From positions 1 to 52,500 of the forward strand of contig JBBHKE010001104.1 in the NCBI GenBank assembly GCA_037447655.1: a DNA stretch of 52,500 nt, written 5' to 3'. Below, in pieces: positions 42,475-52,019 of this stretch (the first letter of the stretch is position 1; each line of letters begins with the position of its first letter). This DNA is from Zygnema cylindricum. Taxonomy: Eukaryota > Streptophyta > Zygnematophyceae > Zygnematales > Zygnemataceae. Under the pieces are notes generated by a model, which worked only from the letters and a program-made list of their open reading frames with translations, did no database searches and was not told the DNA's origin. The position numbers were made by a program, and so were the translations under genes.

Positions 42475-43265
42475 ACACCCCTCCCTCCTTCCCTCCCTTC
42501 CTCCCTCTGCTCCCTCTGCTCCCCCTTTGCTCTACCTCATTCCCTCCCTCACTTCCTGGCGAATTCAGAGGGCGTGGCACATGCCCTCTTTCCCCATCCC
42601 ATGCTCATCACCTCATCCTCCTCATCGTCCTTCCTCACCCTCCTCCGCATCATCCTCCCTATGCATCCTCCCCTCCTCACTTCACTACTCCACGCCTTCC
42701 CCATCCCTGCTCTCATCATTGCTCCTCATCTCTCCCTCCCCCCCTTCCTCCTCTCTCCTCCTTGTCTCCTCCCCCTCTCCTCCTTTTCTCATCTGCCATG
42801 CTCTCACTGTGAGGAGCAGTGGGAGGGAGGTGGGAGGAGGAGGGGAGGGTACAAGGAGGGGAGGGAGGGAGGAAGGAGAGGAGAGGAAAGAGGGAGGGAG
42901 GGGGAGAGGGGGGGAGAAGGAGGAGGAGGAGAGGAAGGAGAGGAGGAAGAAGGAGGGAGGAGAGGTGGAGCCTAAGCCTGAAGGGGTCTCCTCTCCCCCG
43001 TCTATCTCTCTCTGCTCTCCTCCCACCTCCCTCTCCGTCTTTCTCCTCTCCTCAACGCATGCTTCACAAAGCGTGGGAGGCTGGTGCGGAACCCCCCTTC
43101 CGCTCTTCTTCCCCCTCTCCCCCCCTCCCTCTCCCCCTCTCTCTTTCTTCACCCCTCTCTACAGCCGCATAACGCTGGCCAAGGCGAGGTTGGTTCATGG
43201 ACACTCTCCCTCTCCCTCTCTCTCTCCCTCCCTTTCCCTCCACCTTTCTCTCTCCCCCACGGCAA
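42475..43265. repeat. Alternating C/T - G/A - C/T domain
   Basis: A C/T-rich arm (42478-42800) is followed by a G/A-rich arm (42820-42965) and another C/T-rich arm (42985-43260). Near 42567-42589 lies a hairpin GAGGGC..GCCCTC. The long ORFs here on both strands are artefacts of the composition. The homology of gene 2's 3' flank stops about where this begins. Confidence 0.85.
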
Positions 43266-43739
43266 CATAAAATAGTAGGCAAGAGACTGCAAGCTAAAAA
43301 GAACATGGTGTAGTCTTAAAGTGACATTTTTCAAATTTTTTTCAGATTGTAATATCAGAGTAGAAGAATATGAACTTCATTATGTTGACCTTTTTGTTTT
43401 TTTTTTTTTTTTGGTGACCCTTGAGCTAAAAAAACATCTTTATTTTCTTGTAATCTCCTTTGAGGACTCCCTTGACTACAAGGAGACGACAAATTTTCAA
43501 AACAATTACCTATCTGATTTAGAGTGGACTTATTGTTTTTTATATCTACCATCCTATTGACAATTTGGATTTTTTCTTTCCTTTTCTTTAATTTGTCTGA
43601 GAAACCTCCTCTGTGATTGTCTAAATTTGGACTTATCTGTGCGAGGTTATGGAGGTTTTCCTCCGTTAACTCGAAATAGTCGTCCCAGATTTATAATGAC
43701 TGCTTAAGGGTTAATTGCTCTTTAATATTTAATTGCGCT

Positions 43740-45060
43740 TTGAACTTAGAATGAGATGGAACATTGCTGTAAAATGAAATTAGTTGATTTTCGCAGTCTC
43801 TGACCAACTCTATGTATGTATGTCCTTGTGTGACGTGGCATGAGAGTTCCCAAATACTATTATTCCATTTGTCCTATGACGTGGCATTACAAGGTGACTT
43901 CCCGAAACAAAAAAGTGAAGTCTGGATGACTTACGAAATGTTTAAGTGAGGAGTGTACGGTTGTGATAAAATCCGTGTGACGCTTCATCACAATCAAAAC
44001 CAACAGACAGGTGATGTCGTGGACAGGTGATGTCGAGGACAGGTGTTGCCATCTCAACAGCAAATAACGGAAGAACCTAGGTTTCATCCACTCACAATAG
44101 AAGATTGGATAATGAAAAATTGCAAGGAATGAAGAATTTTCATATCCTGAAATGTGTCGAAATGTGTTGAAATGTATTGAAGCGAGTTTGAAAAGCGGGG
44201 TGAATTTAATCACTATTTGTAATGTCATTCTACATACTAATACATTACCAATCACTCCAGCGTTCTGCGACAATGACTGAATTCTCTAATCCTCCAAAGG
44301 AAAGACATTCGCTGTCTCTTTGTTCAATATTCACCCCTGAATTCTATTCAAGACTGCCTTTCTCTTCTTTTACACTAGATTACTTTTTCATGTCCTTGAT
44401 GCCTTTCACCTCAGTTTTAACCTTCAGTTGTTCCATGTCATTTTTTGTAAGTCACACTTACTTTTTATGTTAGGTTTACTTTTTAGTTTTATCTCGGGCC
44501 CTTAACGCCGTCTTACTTAGCGCACACTGGATATAATCTTCGATTCTGTTCCAAAAGTGCACGTGTTCTTGAATCAGTGTCCAAAATGTTTTTGTTATAA
44601 GTCTATCAGTTTGAAGTTTAGGTGTTTTCATCGATGGCACGGAAGCGCTGTTACCTCTATTAGTGTTGAACTAATAAGGAATTAAAAGGGGAATCATCCT
44701 ATACGAATCTCTCACTCTCTCTCTCTCTTTTACTTTGACATCATTTTCTGTGCTGCCTTTTTTTCTGAATCCTTCTGTTTTTCCTTTGCTGTTCTTTCCT
44801 CATTATGGCCGATATTGTCATGACAATTGCTGAATAAATTCATGCCATAGAATATATGCCATAAATTTGTGTACTTTAACCTCTGAACTCCAACTGAAGA
44901 ATATCCCTGCTGACAAAATCAAGTCTGCTTAAACTAAAATTTAACCACTTTCTTGATGATTAAAACCGGAAGCTAATTTTCAAACTAACAAACTATTCAC
45001 TAACAGCCCTTTTTACTCCTGTTATGCAAACAAGTATAAAAGCGGCACATGTAACTCCAT
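43740..45060 (-). repeat. Gene-family 3' flank, copy 4 (parental gene absent)
   Basis: Colinear with 46335-47540: shared strings include CTGACCAACTCTAT, GATGAAGAATTTTCATATCC-like, TTTTTACTCCTGTTA and AACTAACAAACTA. Read on the minus strand it also matches the 3' flank of genes 1 and 2. No gene body accompanies it, so it may be the leftover of a lost fourth member. No coding sequence is recognised. Confidence 0.6.
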
Positions 45061-45373
45061 AAGCTCCTACAAAGAGGACACGGTATAAGCCATAGCGCCC
45101 GACCAAAGCTACAGTACTTGTCCAAGCTGCTCCAAGCTTACTCTTACGCATCGTCCGTACATGCTTATACCTAAACTACAGCCACCACACCAACGCGAAT
45201 CGCCAAACTTCTTTGAAGCGGAACCAAACTCCTCGATCGGATAAAGCGCCAATTTTGCAGATGCCTGATTGACCACAATGCATCCAACAACTTATGGTGA
45301 CCTTGGCCGACGGACACTATAACCAAAGGTCACAGAATTTTGTTTAGACTCACCAAAAACAAAGAAAAGTATT

Positions 45374-45977
45374 CTACCACGCAAATCGCTTTTGGTGTTA
45401 GAAATATTTAGCGCAAGTGGTAATTTAGTGTTAAAAACGCTATTTTGTGTTTTTGTGTCAAAAAAAATAAGATTAACATTAATTTGGCACCTAACGCCAA
45501 TTTGTGTGTCGACATTGTAGCATCTATGCTGAGCTGGTATCAATAATATTTCAAGTCCAGGTGTACTACCTTGACAGCATTCCACGAGATACATACTTGT
45601 GGGGGTTGGAAATCGTACTAAACATATAAATTGGAGTAAAATCTAACAGTATTTTTGGTTTCTTTACACTATTTTCTGCTTTATATTTTGTAATGTTCCG
45701 CTCTTTCCGACGGCTAACTGGTACTGAAATTTAATTCACATGCGAAACACACTTTAATGTTGTAGAAATGAGATGTCACGTGGACGTCATGTGCGGAAAC
45801 GAGCTTCTCGTATATCGCACTAATTTCGAAGGACATGATATGAAATTGTTAACTCTAAATGAAAACTTTCCATATTAGCGTTAATTGTATTTAATGTCAA
45901 TAACACTAACTTATGATTTTGGTCTGAAAAAAGCCGGGACAAAGTTACTGTTATTAACACTAATAACGATTAGCGGT
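45374..45977. mobile_element. Degenerate MITE, family 1
   Basis: The right end CTAATAACGATTAGCGGTGTA is clear. The left end TACCACGCAAATCGCTTTTG is only a weak match. It shares TA (45976-45977) with the next MITE. Confidence 0.5.
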
Positions 45978-46199
45978 GTACACCCTGTATCGCTATTAGT
46001 GTTAATGTTTTTTTCGTCTCTTAAAACATCTTTTCTCCGTACACAATTGTCGGATTGTTGATCTGACAAATGCGATTGAAAGGTTAGATTCTCAGTTTCC
46101 AATTTGCGGTCTCAAATTGAAAATCGGACAAGTGTGTACGGAGAAAAGATGCTTTAAGTGGCGAAGATATTATTAACACTAATAGCTATACATGGTGTA
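45976..46199. mobile_element. Complete MITE, family 2 (224 bp)
   Basis: Termini are TACACCCTGTATCGCTATTAG and CTAATAGCTATACATGGTGTA, with the subterminal pair CATCTTTTCTCCGTACACA and TGTGTACGGAGAAAAGATG. Confidence 0.85.
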
Positions 46200-46334
46200 G
46201 TATTCAATGAGTTGCCACCAAAGAATGAAAATATCGCATTTTAATGAAGAAAGAACACTTTGTGTTTCTCTCAATGTATTACACTGAAAATTATAGCTGC
46301 TTTAAGGGCAAACTGCTTCGTTAAATTGACACAT

Positions 46335-47540
46335 ATAAAACTGACAGTTATGTAAAATGAAACCATTTGATTTCTGCAATCCCTGACCAACTCTATCCAT
46401 GTAATGTCATTGTCTGTCGTGTCGTAAGAGTTCACTTACTATGTAGCGCAAGCAGCAAAAACTGGAAGTACCTAGATTTTATCCACTCGCAATAAACCAA
46501 AGAAAATTGCATATGGGATGAAGAATTTTCATATCCGGAAATGTCCTGCAATGTGCTGAATTCTATTGAAGCAAAGGGGAGTGAATTTAGTCAAAACTTG
46601 TCATGTCAATCTAAAGGTTGAATCTTTACCAATGACTCCGGTACTCTGCAACTATGACTGACTTATGCCCCCCTATCGGAAAGGTAATTCTACCGCCTCC
46701 TTGCTCTACATGTACTCTGCCTCTAAATCTTGTTGTGAGCTGCCTGCTTGTTCGATTTCTAGAAAGTGCATATTCATTTTCTTGATACCTTAGGCCAGTT
46801 TTTTACCTGTAATTAATCCCATGCCACCATTGTAAATTTTTCACATGGTATTACACTTAATTTGTATGTCAAGCACATTTTTTTGTTTGATCTTTGGCTC
46901 CTGACACCATCTTACACAGTGCACACTAAATATAGTCTTAGGCACCGCTGTGATAGTGTGCAATGTTCTTGCTGTAAGCCAATAAACTATCATATTACAG
47001 TTTTACAAGCAGTGTTGGTGGTACTCTTGATGTAAGTCTGTTAGTTTAGAGTTTAGGTGTTTTCATTGATGCCGCAGAAGAGCACTTACCACTTTCAGTG
47101 TTTAGTTAATCTATATATTAATCAAGAAATCATCCTTGTGAAAGGGGACTATACTTTCTGTTAGTGTTTTTACTTTTACATCATTTTCTGTGCTGCCTTT
47201 TATATTTGATCATTCTGTTTTTCATTTAATTTTCTGTTTATTCTTTCTATATATCAACATATTATATTCTATTCTATATTGTGGAGGATGTTGTAAAAAA
47301 AATTGCTGAGATTGCTTGCCACAGATTTGGATGCTCTCACCTCTAAATTCCACAGGAAAAAATTATCCTGCTGGAAATAATTAGCTCCCTTTATATCAAG
47401 AATTAATCACTTGATGATCAAAACCGAAAGCTGATTCCCAAACTAACAAACTAATCACTACCTGACCTTTTTACTCCTGTTAGACAAACAAACATAAAAG
47501 CGACATATATAACTCCACATTCTTGTTCACTTGTTGCGCT
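46335..47540 (-). repeat. Gene-family 3' flank, copy 3 (of gene 3)
   Basis: It lies downstream of gene 3 on the minus strand and is colinear with 43740-45060. Candidate small-exon signals (CAG..AGGTGAGAG on the minus strand near 47370-47335) recur at the other copies but are unproven. Confidence 0.6.
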
Positions 47541-47641
47541 TTAGTTGACGTCCTTGTCAATATATCGCACTATTCTCGAAGTTAAGCATTTCCCCTGTCC
47601 CAGTAACGTGAGAAGTACAAAGGTACATAACACAGGCTATT

Positions 47642-47859
47642 CTATAGAAAAGGTAGAATAGATGTACTTTCAAATAAAAATTGTAAAATTAAGGGATCAA
47701 GGACTAGAAAATCGTATACTGGTAAAAGAAAATAGCCCAGAAACATAATGAATCTAACCCTAAAAAACCCAAAAGAAAACAAAAAATAGATAGTGTTTAT
47801 ACACAAGCATAGCAAAGATTGAATTTCTCCTGAACCTTTGAGATGCTTTATAAATTTCA
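47642..47859 (-). CDS. Gene 3 last exon
   Basis: After TCTCTACAG the phase-1 frame reads VKFIKHLKGSGEIQSLL and stays open for 72 codons, ending TAG at 47642. The far part is hydrophobic and its DNA aligns with sequence past the stop in gene 1, so the true coding end may be earlier. Confidence 0.4.
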
Positions 47860-48872
47860 CTGTAGAGAAATTACTGATGACGAGAAATATGATAAGCCTA
47901 CTCTTTAAAGGAGTATTGCAATAATTATTCATTACACATACTTGCCACAAACATTTTAAATGAAATCAATTATGCATCCTTTATTTTCAACACCAGTTGA
48001 CATAAGAAGAATTTTAATTCACCACTTTTCTTGAAATTGGTTTGCAAAACACATGTAACCGAGGGGTTTTTGAGATTGACTCCGAAGTCTCCGACTAAAC
48101 AATAACTGCGAAAATCAATTTAGAAAGACAACATTTAAGTTAGAATCACAGAGTTTAATCTCGCCCTGCAAAATTTCAGCTGGAATCGCAATTTATAAAA
48201 TAAAAAGTGCAAGTTAGAATGGAAAAACCTAATTTAGAATTGCAATACTCCAGATATAATTGCAAAATTCAAGCTACAATGCAAGATCAGCTCAAGCTGT
48301 AATTGATTCAATAATTAAATAATATTAGATTAATTCCAAAATAGAAATTCAATTTAGAATGGAGAAATCGAACAGTTCGAGTAAAAGTAACTCATAAAAT
48401 TTTAGATTTACTAAAAGAATTAAGAATTTCAAAATCCAATCTGATTCGCAAAAGAAGAACAGCAAGATTCAATTTAGAATGCGTTTAACTCTTATTGAGA
48501 AACTATAAAAATACTCAGAAGTTCTCACCACGTGAAGTGTACGGTTTTGTTAAACCATGTTCTGCATTTTTTTTTTTGAAGAAAAAGAAGAAAATTAAAC
48601 CTCCACCGATAATAAGAAACAAGGCGCCAACTCCTCCGACTACCCCTCCAATTATACCGATAGAAATTCCTGGCCCTGGGGTACAAAACAGAAAATAAAT
48701 AAAATAAAATAAAATAAAATAGGGTCATTTTGTTGTTTCTCGAGGTTTTTAAACATTTGCAGAATTTTTCAGGTTTGTCAAGGTTTTTCTAGGGTCTCCG
48801 GGTGTTTTCGTAATCTTTTTTATACATTTATTAGTTATAGAAAAGAAAATACAGTAATTCTCGATGTAAATG

Positions 48873-48944
<72 letters not shown>

Positions 48945-51900
48945 TAGATGATAATATCTTCAAGGAAAGTAAAAAAATTCAAACATACACCATGAATGAA
49001 TATGATAAAATTTGCATTTTCACAATTCTATAAAGAACATAGGACGCATGAAGTTACTCTTTTAACTTTTGCAAACTCTGTTCGAGTAAAGTTTAATGTT
49101 TTACCTACCAAGTAATGTTCTATCGAAATAATTCTTATGACACAGTTTTAGTCGACTGTTTGGATTTAAATTCATTAAACCATCAGTTATTCTAAAACTC
49201 ACCAACAAAAAAAAAAAAACGTAAGGTATATGTATGATCTACATAAAAATTTCACAAAGTTTCAGTTTTTCTTTAATGACGAGTTCACTGACACATAAAG
49301 AACACATCAAAATTTTGTTCCATTGTGGACCAAAAAAAAAAAAAAAAAAACAAAATTTCTTGAAGATTTTGAAAATCGGATGGAAAGGAGAAGGGCATGG
49401 GATTTCTGATAAAGTGAAAAAGGGGGAAGAGGGAGGAGGGAGGACAGAAGAGGGAGGAGGGAGGACAGAAGAGGGAGGAGGGAGGACAGAAGAGGGAGGA
49501 GGGAGGGAGGAGAGAAGAGAAAGGAGAAGAGAGTGGTGGTGGTTGGATATGGTTATTCAATATTTCTTATTTTATTGTACGCTTTACACATTGGCAATTT
49601 GCACTAAATATAGGGAAACTTAATTGAGAGAAATACCTTTCGTGGATTGGCTCGCTGGAGGGGGGGGGGGAGGAAGGTTTTGGACAGGATACAAAGAAAC
49701 GCCTTCAGAAGGGTTTGGAGGAGGGTTTGAAGGAGGTTTTGGAGGAGGGTTTGGAGGAGGTGGTGGTGATGAAATATCTGTCAAGACATGCAAATCAGGA
49801 GTTTTTAAGATTAAAATCATTAAAAGTGTGTTAATTTCATTGCAAGGAGAATCATAGCAAAGGATAAAAGTGGACGCATTGAAACCCATAGGAGAATTGA
49901 AATAAAACAAAAGAGAAGCGAGGGAAAAATCGTCTCCTCATCATATTCGGTTAATGCCATATCCAGATTGAAAACACTGAAATACTGACTGGAGAAGGCG
50001 AAATTAGTGTGGATAAAGTGTGCTCTGGTTTAAATTTGTCCTTACATAAAAAATTATCTGCAGAGGGATCACTAGAAGCCTTTATGATATACGGAGGATC
50101 AGAAGATGCATCATTACAATCTACATAACAAGACAAAAACTGTCAAAACAAGATATTTTTTGGATTTTTGGGGTTCAGATTTTCACGAGGCATTCCAATG
50201 TTGATCTTGTCAGCATATTATCTTAACAAGGACGTGTATTTGTACCTGGAAGATTAACTTTGATGCTCAACGTGTGTATTGTATGATAACAAGCCAACCC
50301 GCCTGTTCCAGCAGATACTCCAAAATATGCTGACGTCACAGTGCTACATTTGTCACAACGGGATGGCCGCAACCAATCACAAAGTGACAATTTATAATTC
50401 AGCAATGCTGTAAGAGGCTTTGTTGGACTTAAGGCCAAGTATATAAGCAAGATTTCCAGGACTCCGTCATATTCCACCCATACATACTTGCGATTGACGA
50501 GATCAAACAGAATATCGGTCTGTTCATATTTGACACAAAAATTAGTAAGGTTTTGCCTTATGCCCACAAATTTGTTGAATGGGTCAACGCCGCCATTTTG
50601 ATACGTGTCGAACACGACAGAAAGAACTCCGACATCTTCTCCGTAATCCATTAATCCAAAGTAATCAGCAGCGCCCTCCATTTTGGTCAGGTTAACATTG
50701 GAAGCCAGTACAAAAAAGGCGAGCCCATCGCCTTCGTTGACACTACCATTGATTCTTGGATTTGTAAAAGAAAACTGGACTTCAAAAGATGCTGATTGGC
50801 ATTTAGAGTTTCCAATGTCACGAAGCACTTCAGTAGCTCCTCCAGACGGCCAGGCTCGTCCAAATTTAGAAAAACCGGAGGTAAGTTGCAAAGCCGTGCC
50901 ATTAATTGTCGTGTTTCCTGAATAATTCAGCGGTGAATCGTTTGTGAAGCTTCCAAATACATATGACGTAGAATCTGATATGGAAAAAAAATGCAGTAAT
51001 TTAGCATAGTAAAACGATAAGATACCTTTTTTACAAGCAGGTCCTCAAGAAAAGGAAATCAATTTTAGGCCAAAAACCCTTACATTCCTGATTGCATGAT
51101 GCATAAAAGAGCCCCAAATATCTTGATTATGCTGTACAGTTGACCTTGAGCAAGCGTCGTGCATGCAAACACCACCAGTCGACACCACCAAAAACAACAC
51201 TTGGAGCCATGGCAGAGACATTTACTTCTTGAATTCAGTACAAGAGGAGCATTTTGTGATGTTGCTTTAAGTTCTAATTTTAAATTTTAGCATTTAAGTA
51301 TCGCTCTTGAAGTTTCATCTTTAAATTATAATTCCTGTGGCAGAAAAAGCAATTTCAAGAGAGTTTAGATAATTTTTTGAAAGAGCCATATAGGAGAGAG
51401 ATAAGATACATTTTGAAGGAGCCAAAAAGTATAAGTCATTTTGGAGAGACATTAGTGACATTTTGAAAGAGCCAAGAAGTACCATACCAAAAAGATCCAC
51501 TAATCGTTTTTTTTGTTCTTTAGGGTATGTTAGACAATGGTTAGGATCCTGAGAGGAAAGCTCCAGAGCTGAAGATAATGTGAGACACAATAACGGGACT
51601 GTTGCAATTGCATTTTATCATTCTTTATAATTACGACAATCTGACTACAAACAAACCCTAATAACGCCTAAAGAGCCGTACACCGATACTAAATCGATGA
51701 TACTAAGCCCTAGCAGTCAACTGAACTATTGTAAGAGCAGGTAATTTAAAATGTAGTTGTACAAAATAAAATCACGCACTTTACCATTCCCCATAATATA
51801 AACGCTCAGCTTGCCCCTCTCCCTCAACCTCCTCCTCCCCCAATCCCACTCCCTTTCCCTCTTTCCCCTCCTTCCCCTCATGAGTTTCCTCTCAAGCTAC

Positions 51901-52010
51901 CCCACCATCTCTTTACCTCCGAGTGCGGCCATTAAATCAGTAAAAAGGAGCAACATCAATGGCAAAATATTTGTACTCCGCCTCTTACACCCGCGCAGTC
52001 GCTCTGCCAT
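47642..52010 (-). CDS. Gene 3: L-type (legume) lectin type I membrane protein gene
   Basis: Exons on the minus strand: 52010-51917 signal peptide, 50974-50246 lectin domain, 50120-50046 short linker, 49777-49703 proline-rich stalk, 48675-48529 TM and tail, and 47859-47642 last exon. Internal exon lengths are 729, 75, 75 and 147 nt, all multiples of three with phase-1 borders, so the frame is continuous from start to end. The product should be a secreted-to-surface lectin: about 240-residue sugar-binding domain, Pro-rich stalk, one TM and a short basic tail. The architecture matches plant lectin receptor kinases without the kinase. It lacks the TAA found in genes 1 and 2. The stalk exon ends at a GC donor (GAAG|GCGTTT), which is rare but used. 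The last exon is the least certain. Confidence 0.78.
48529..48675 (-). CDS. Gene 3 exon 5: glycine-zipper TM and tail
   Basis: GPGISIGIIGGVVGGVGALF, LIIGGGLIFFFFFKKKN, AEHGLTKPYTSRG, then a phase-1 GTGAGA donor. Without splicing, the frame would end four codons later in ENF and TGA. Confidence 0.75.
48893..48943. repeat. TA microsatellite with adjoining poly-A
   Basis: About 25 TA units follow a run of about 18 A, inside intron 5 of gene 3. A separate AAAAT repeat lies at 48693-48720. Confidence 0.95.
49425..49520. repeat. 21-bp purine minisatellite
   Basis: Three tandem copies of GACAGAAGAGGGAGGAGGGAG lie in an all-purine tract inside gene 3's last-but-one intron. The repeated GGRTEEG frame here is not a gene. 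Confidence 0.9.
49703..49777 (-). CDS. Gene 3 exon 4: proline-rich stalk
   Basis: ISSPPPPPNPPPKPPSNPP then PNPSEG. A CTTGACAG acceptor precedes it. The end aligns with gene 2's PPEG but the donor is GC instead of GT. Confidence 0.65.
50046..50120 (-). CDS. Gene 3 exon 3: short linker
   Basis: DCNDASSDPPYIIKASSD then PSADNFL, 75 nt, with a TATGTAG acceptor and T|GTAAGG donor, phase 1 both sides. It is not present in genes 1 or 2. Confidence 0.6.
50246..50974 (-). CDS. Gene 3 exon 2: L-type lectin domain
   Basis: 243 codons, phase 1 both sides. It starts DSTSYVFGSFTND, as legume lectins do. Then come LQLTSGFSKFGRAWP, GDGLAFFVLA (sugar-binding Asp in loop A), YFGLMDYGED (loop B), VVFDTYQNGGVDPFNKFVGI (metal loop), VWVEYDGVLEILLIYLAL and SAYFGVSAGTGG (loop D), closing with HTIHTLSIKV. 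The Ca-site residues D, N and D are present. The Mn-site Glu is Val (VVFD instead of VEFD) and the usual His is replaced in NKFVG. Several N-glycosylation sequons (NYS, NTT, NGT, NLT) and extra cysteines (CDWLRPSRCDKC) are present. In family terms this binds sugars. The ligand cannot be inferred. Confidence 0.9.
51810..51916 (-). repeat. Purine tract at start of gene 3 intron 1
   Basis: On the coding strand the intron begins GTAAAGAGATGG and continues G/A-rich for about 100 bp. It is the same arrangement as genes 1 and 2, though without a long pure G run. Confidence 0.75.
51917..52010 (-). CDS. Gene 3 exon 1: signal peptide
   Basis: MAERLRGCKRRS is followed by the hydrophobic stretch NILPLMLLLFTDLMAAL and ends phase 1 at GGAG|GTAAAG. 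It is 94 nt, as in genes 1 and 2, and the start context CAGCCAATGGCAG matches gene 1. The intron begins with a purine-rich tract (51916-51815 on the minus strand), as in the other two genes. Confidence 0.72.
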
Positions 52011-52019
52011 TGGCTGATG

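Noticed and set aside
42431-43270. 279-codon plus-strand ORF and several others in 42423-43306
   Set aside because: Nearly all S, P, L, R, E and G from C/T and G/A tracts, open on both strands. A composition artefact.
45030-45070. TATA box (GTATAAAAGCGGC) marking a plus-strand promoter
   Set aside because: It lies in the repeated 3' flank of the gene family, whose orientation is minus, and no gene follows on the plus strand.
49234-49623. ORF with GGRTEEG repeats
   Set aside because: Encoded by a 21-bp purine minisatellite within an intron of gene 3. No protein-like sequence outside the repeat.
51087-51221. Alternative signal-peptide exon for gene 3 (MSLPWLQVLFLVV) at 51221-51176
   Set aside because: It is hydrophobic and could be spliced in phase with a GTGGTG donor. 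But the exon at 52010-51917 matches genes 1 and 2 in length, start context, donor phase and following purine tract, so this one is probably intronic.
47642-52010. Lectin receptor kinase with a kinase domain downstream of the TM
   Set aside because: No GxGxxG, VAIK, HRD or DFG motif could be found in any frame downstream of the TM exons of the three genes within the window.
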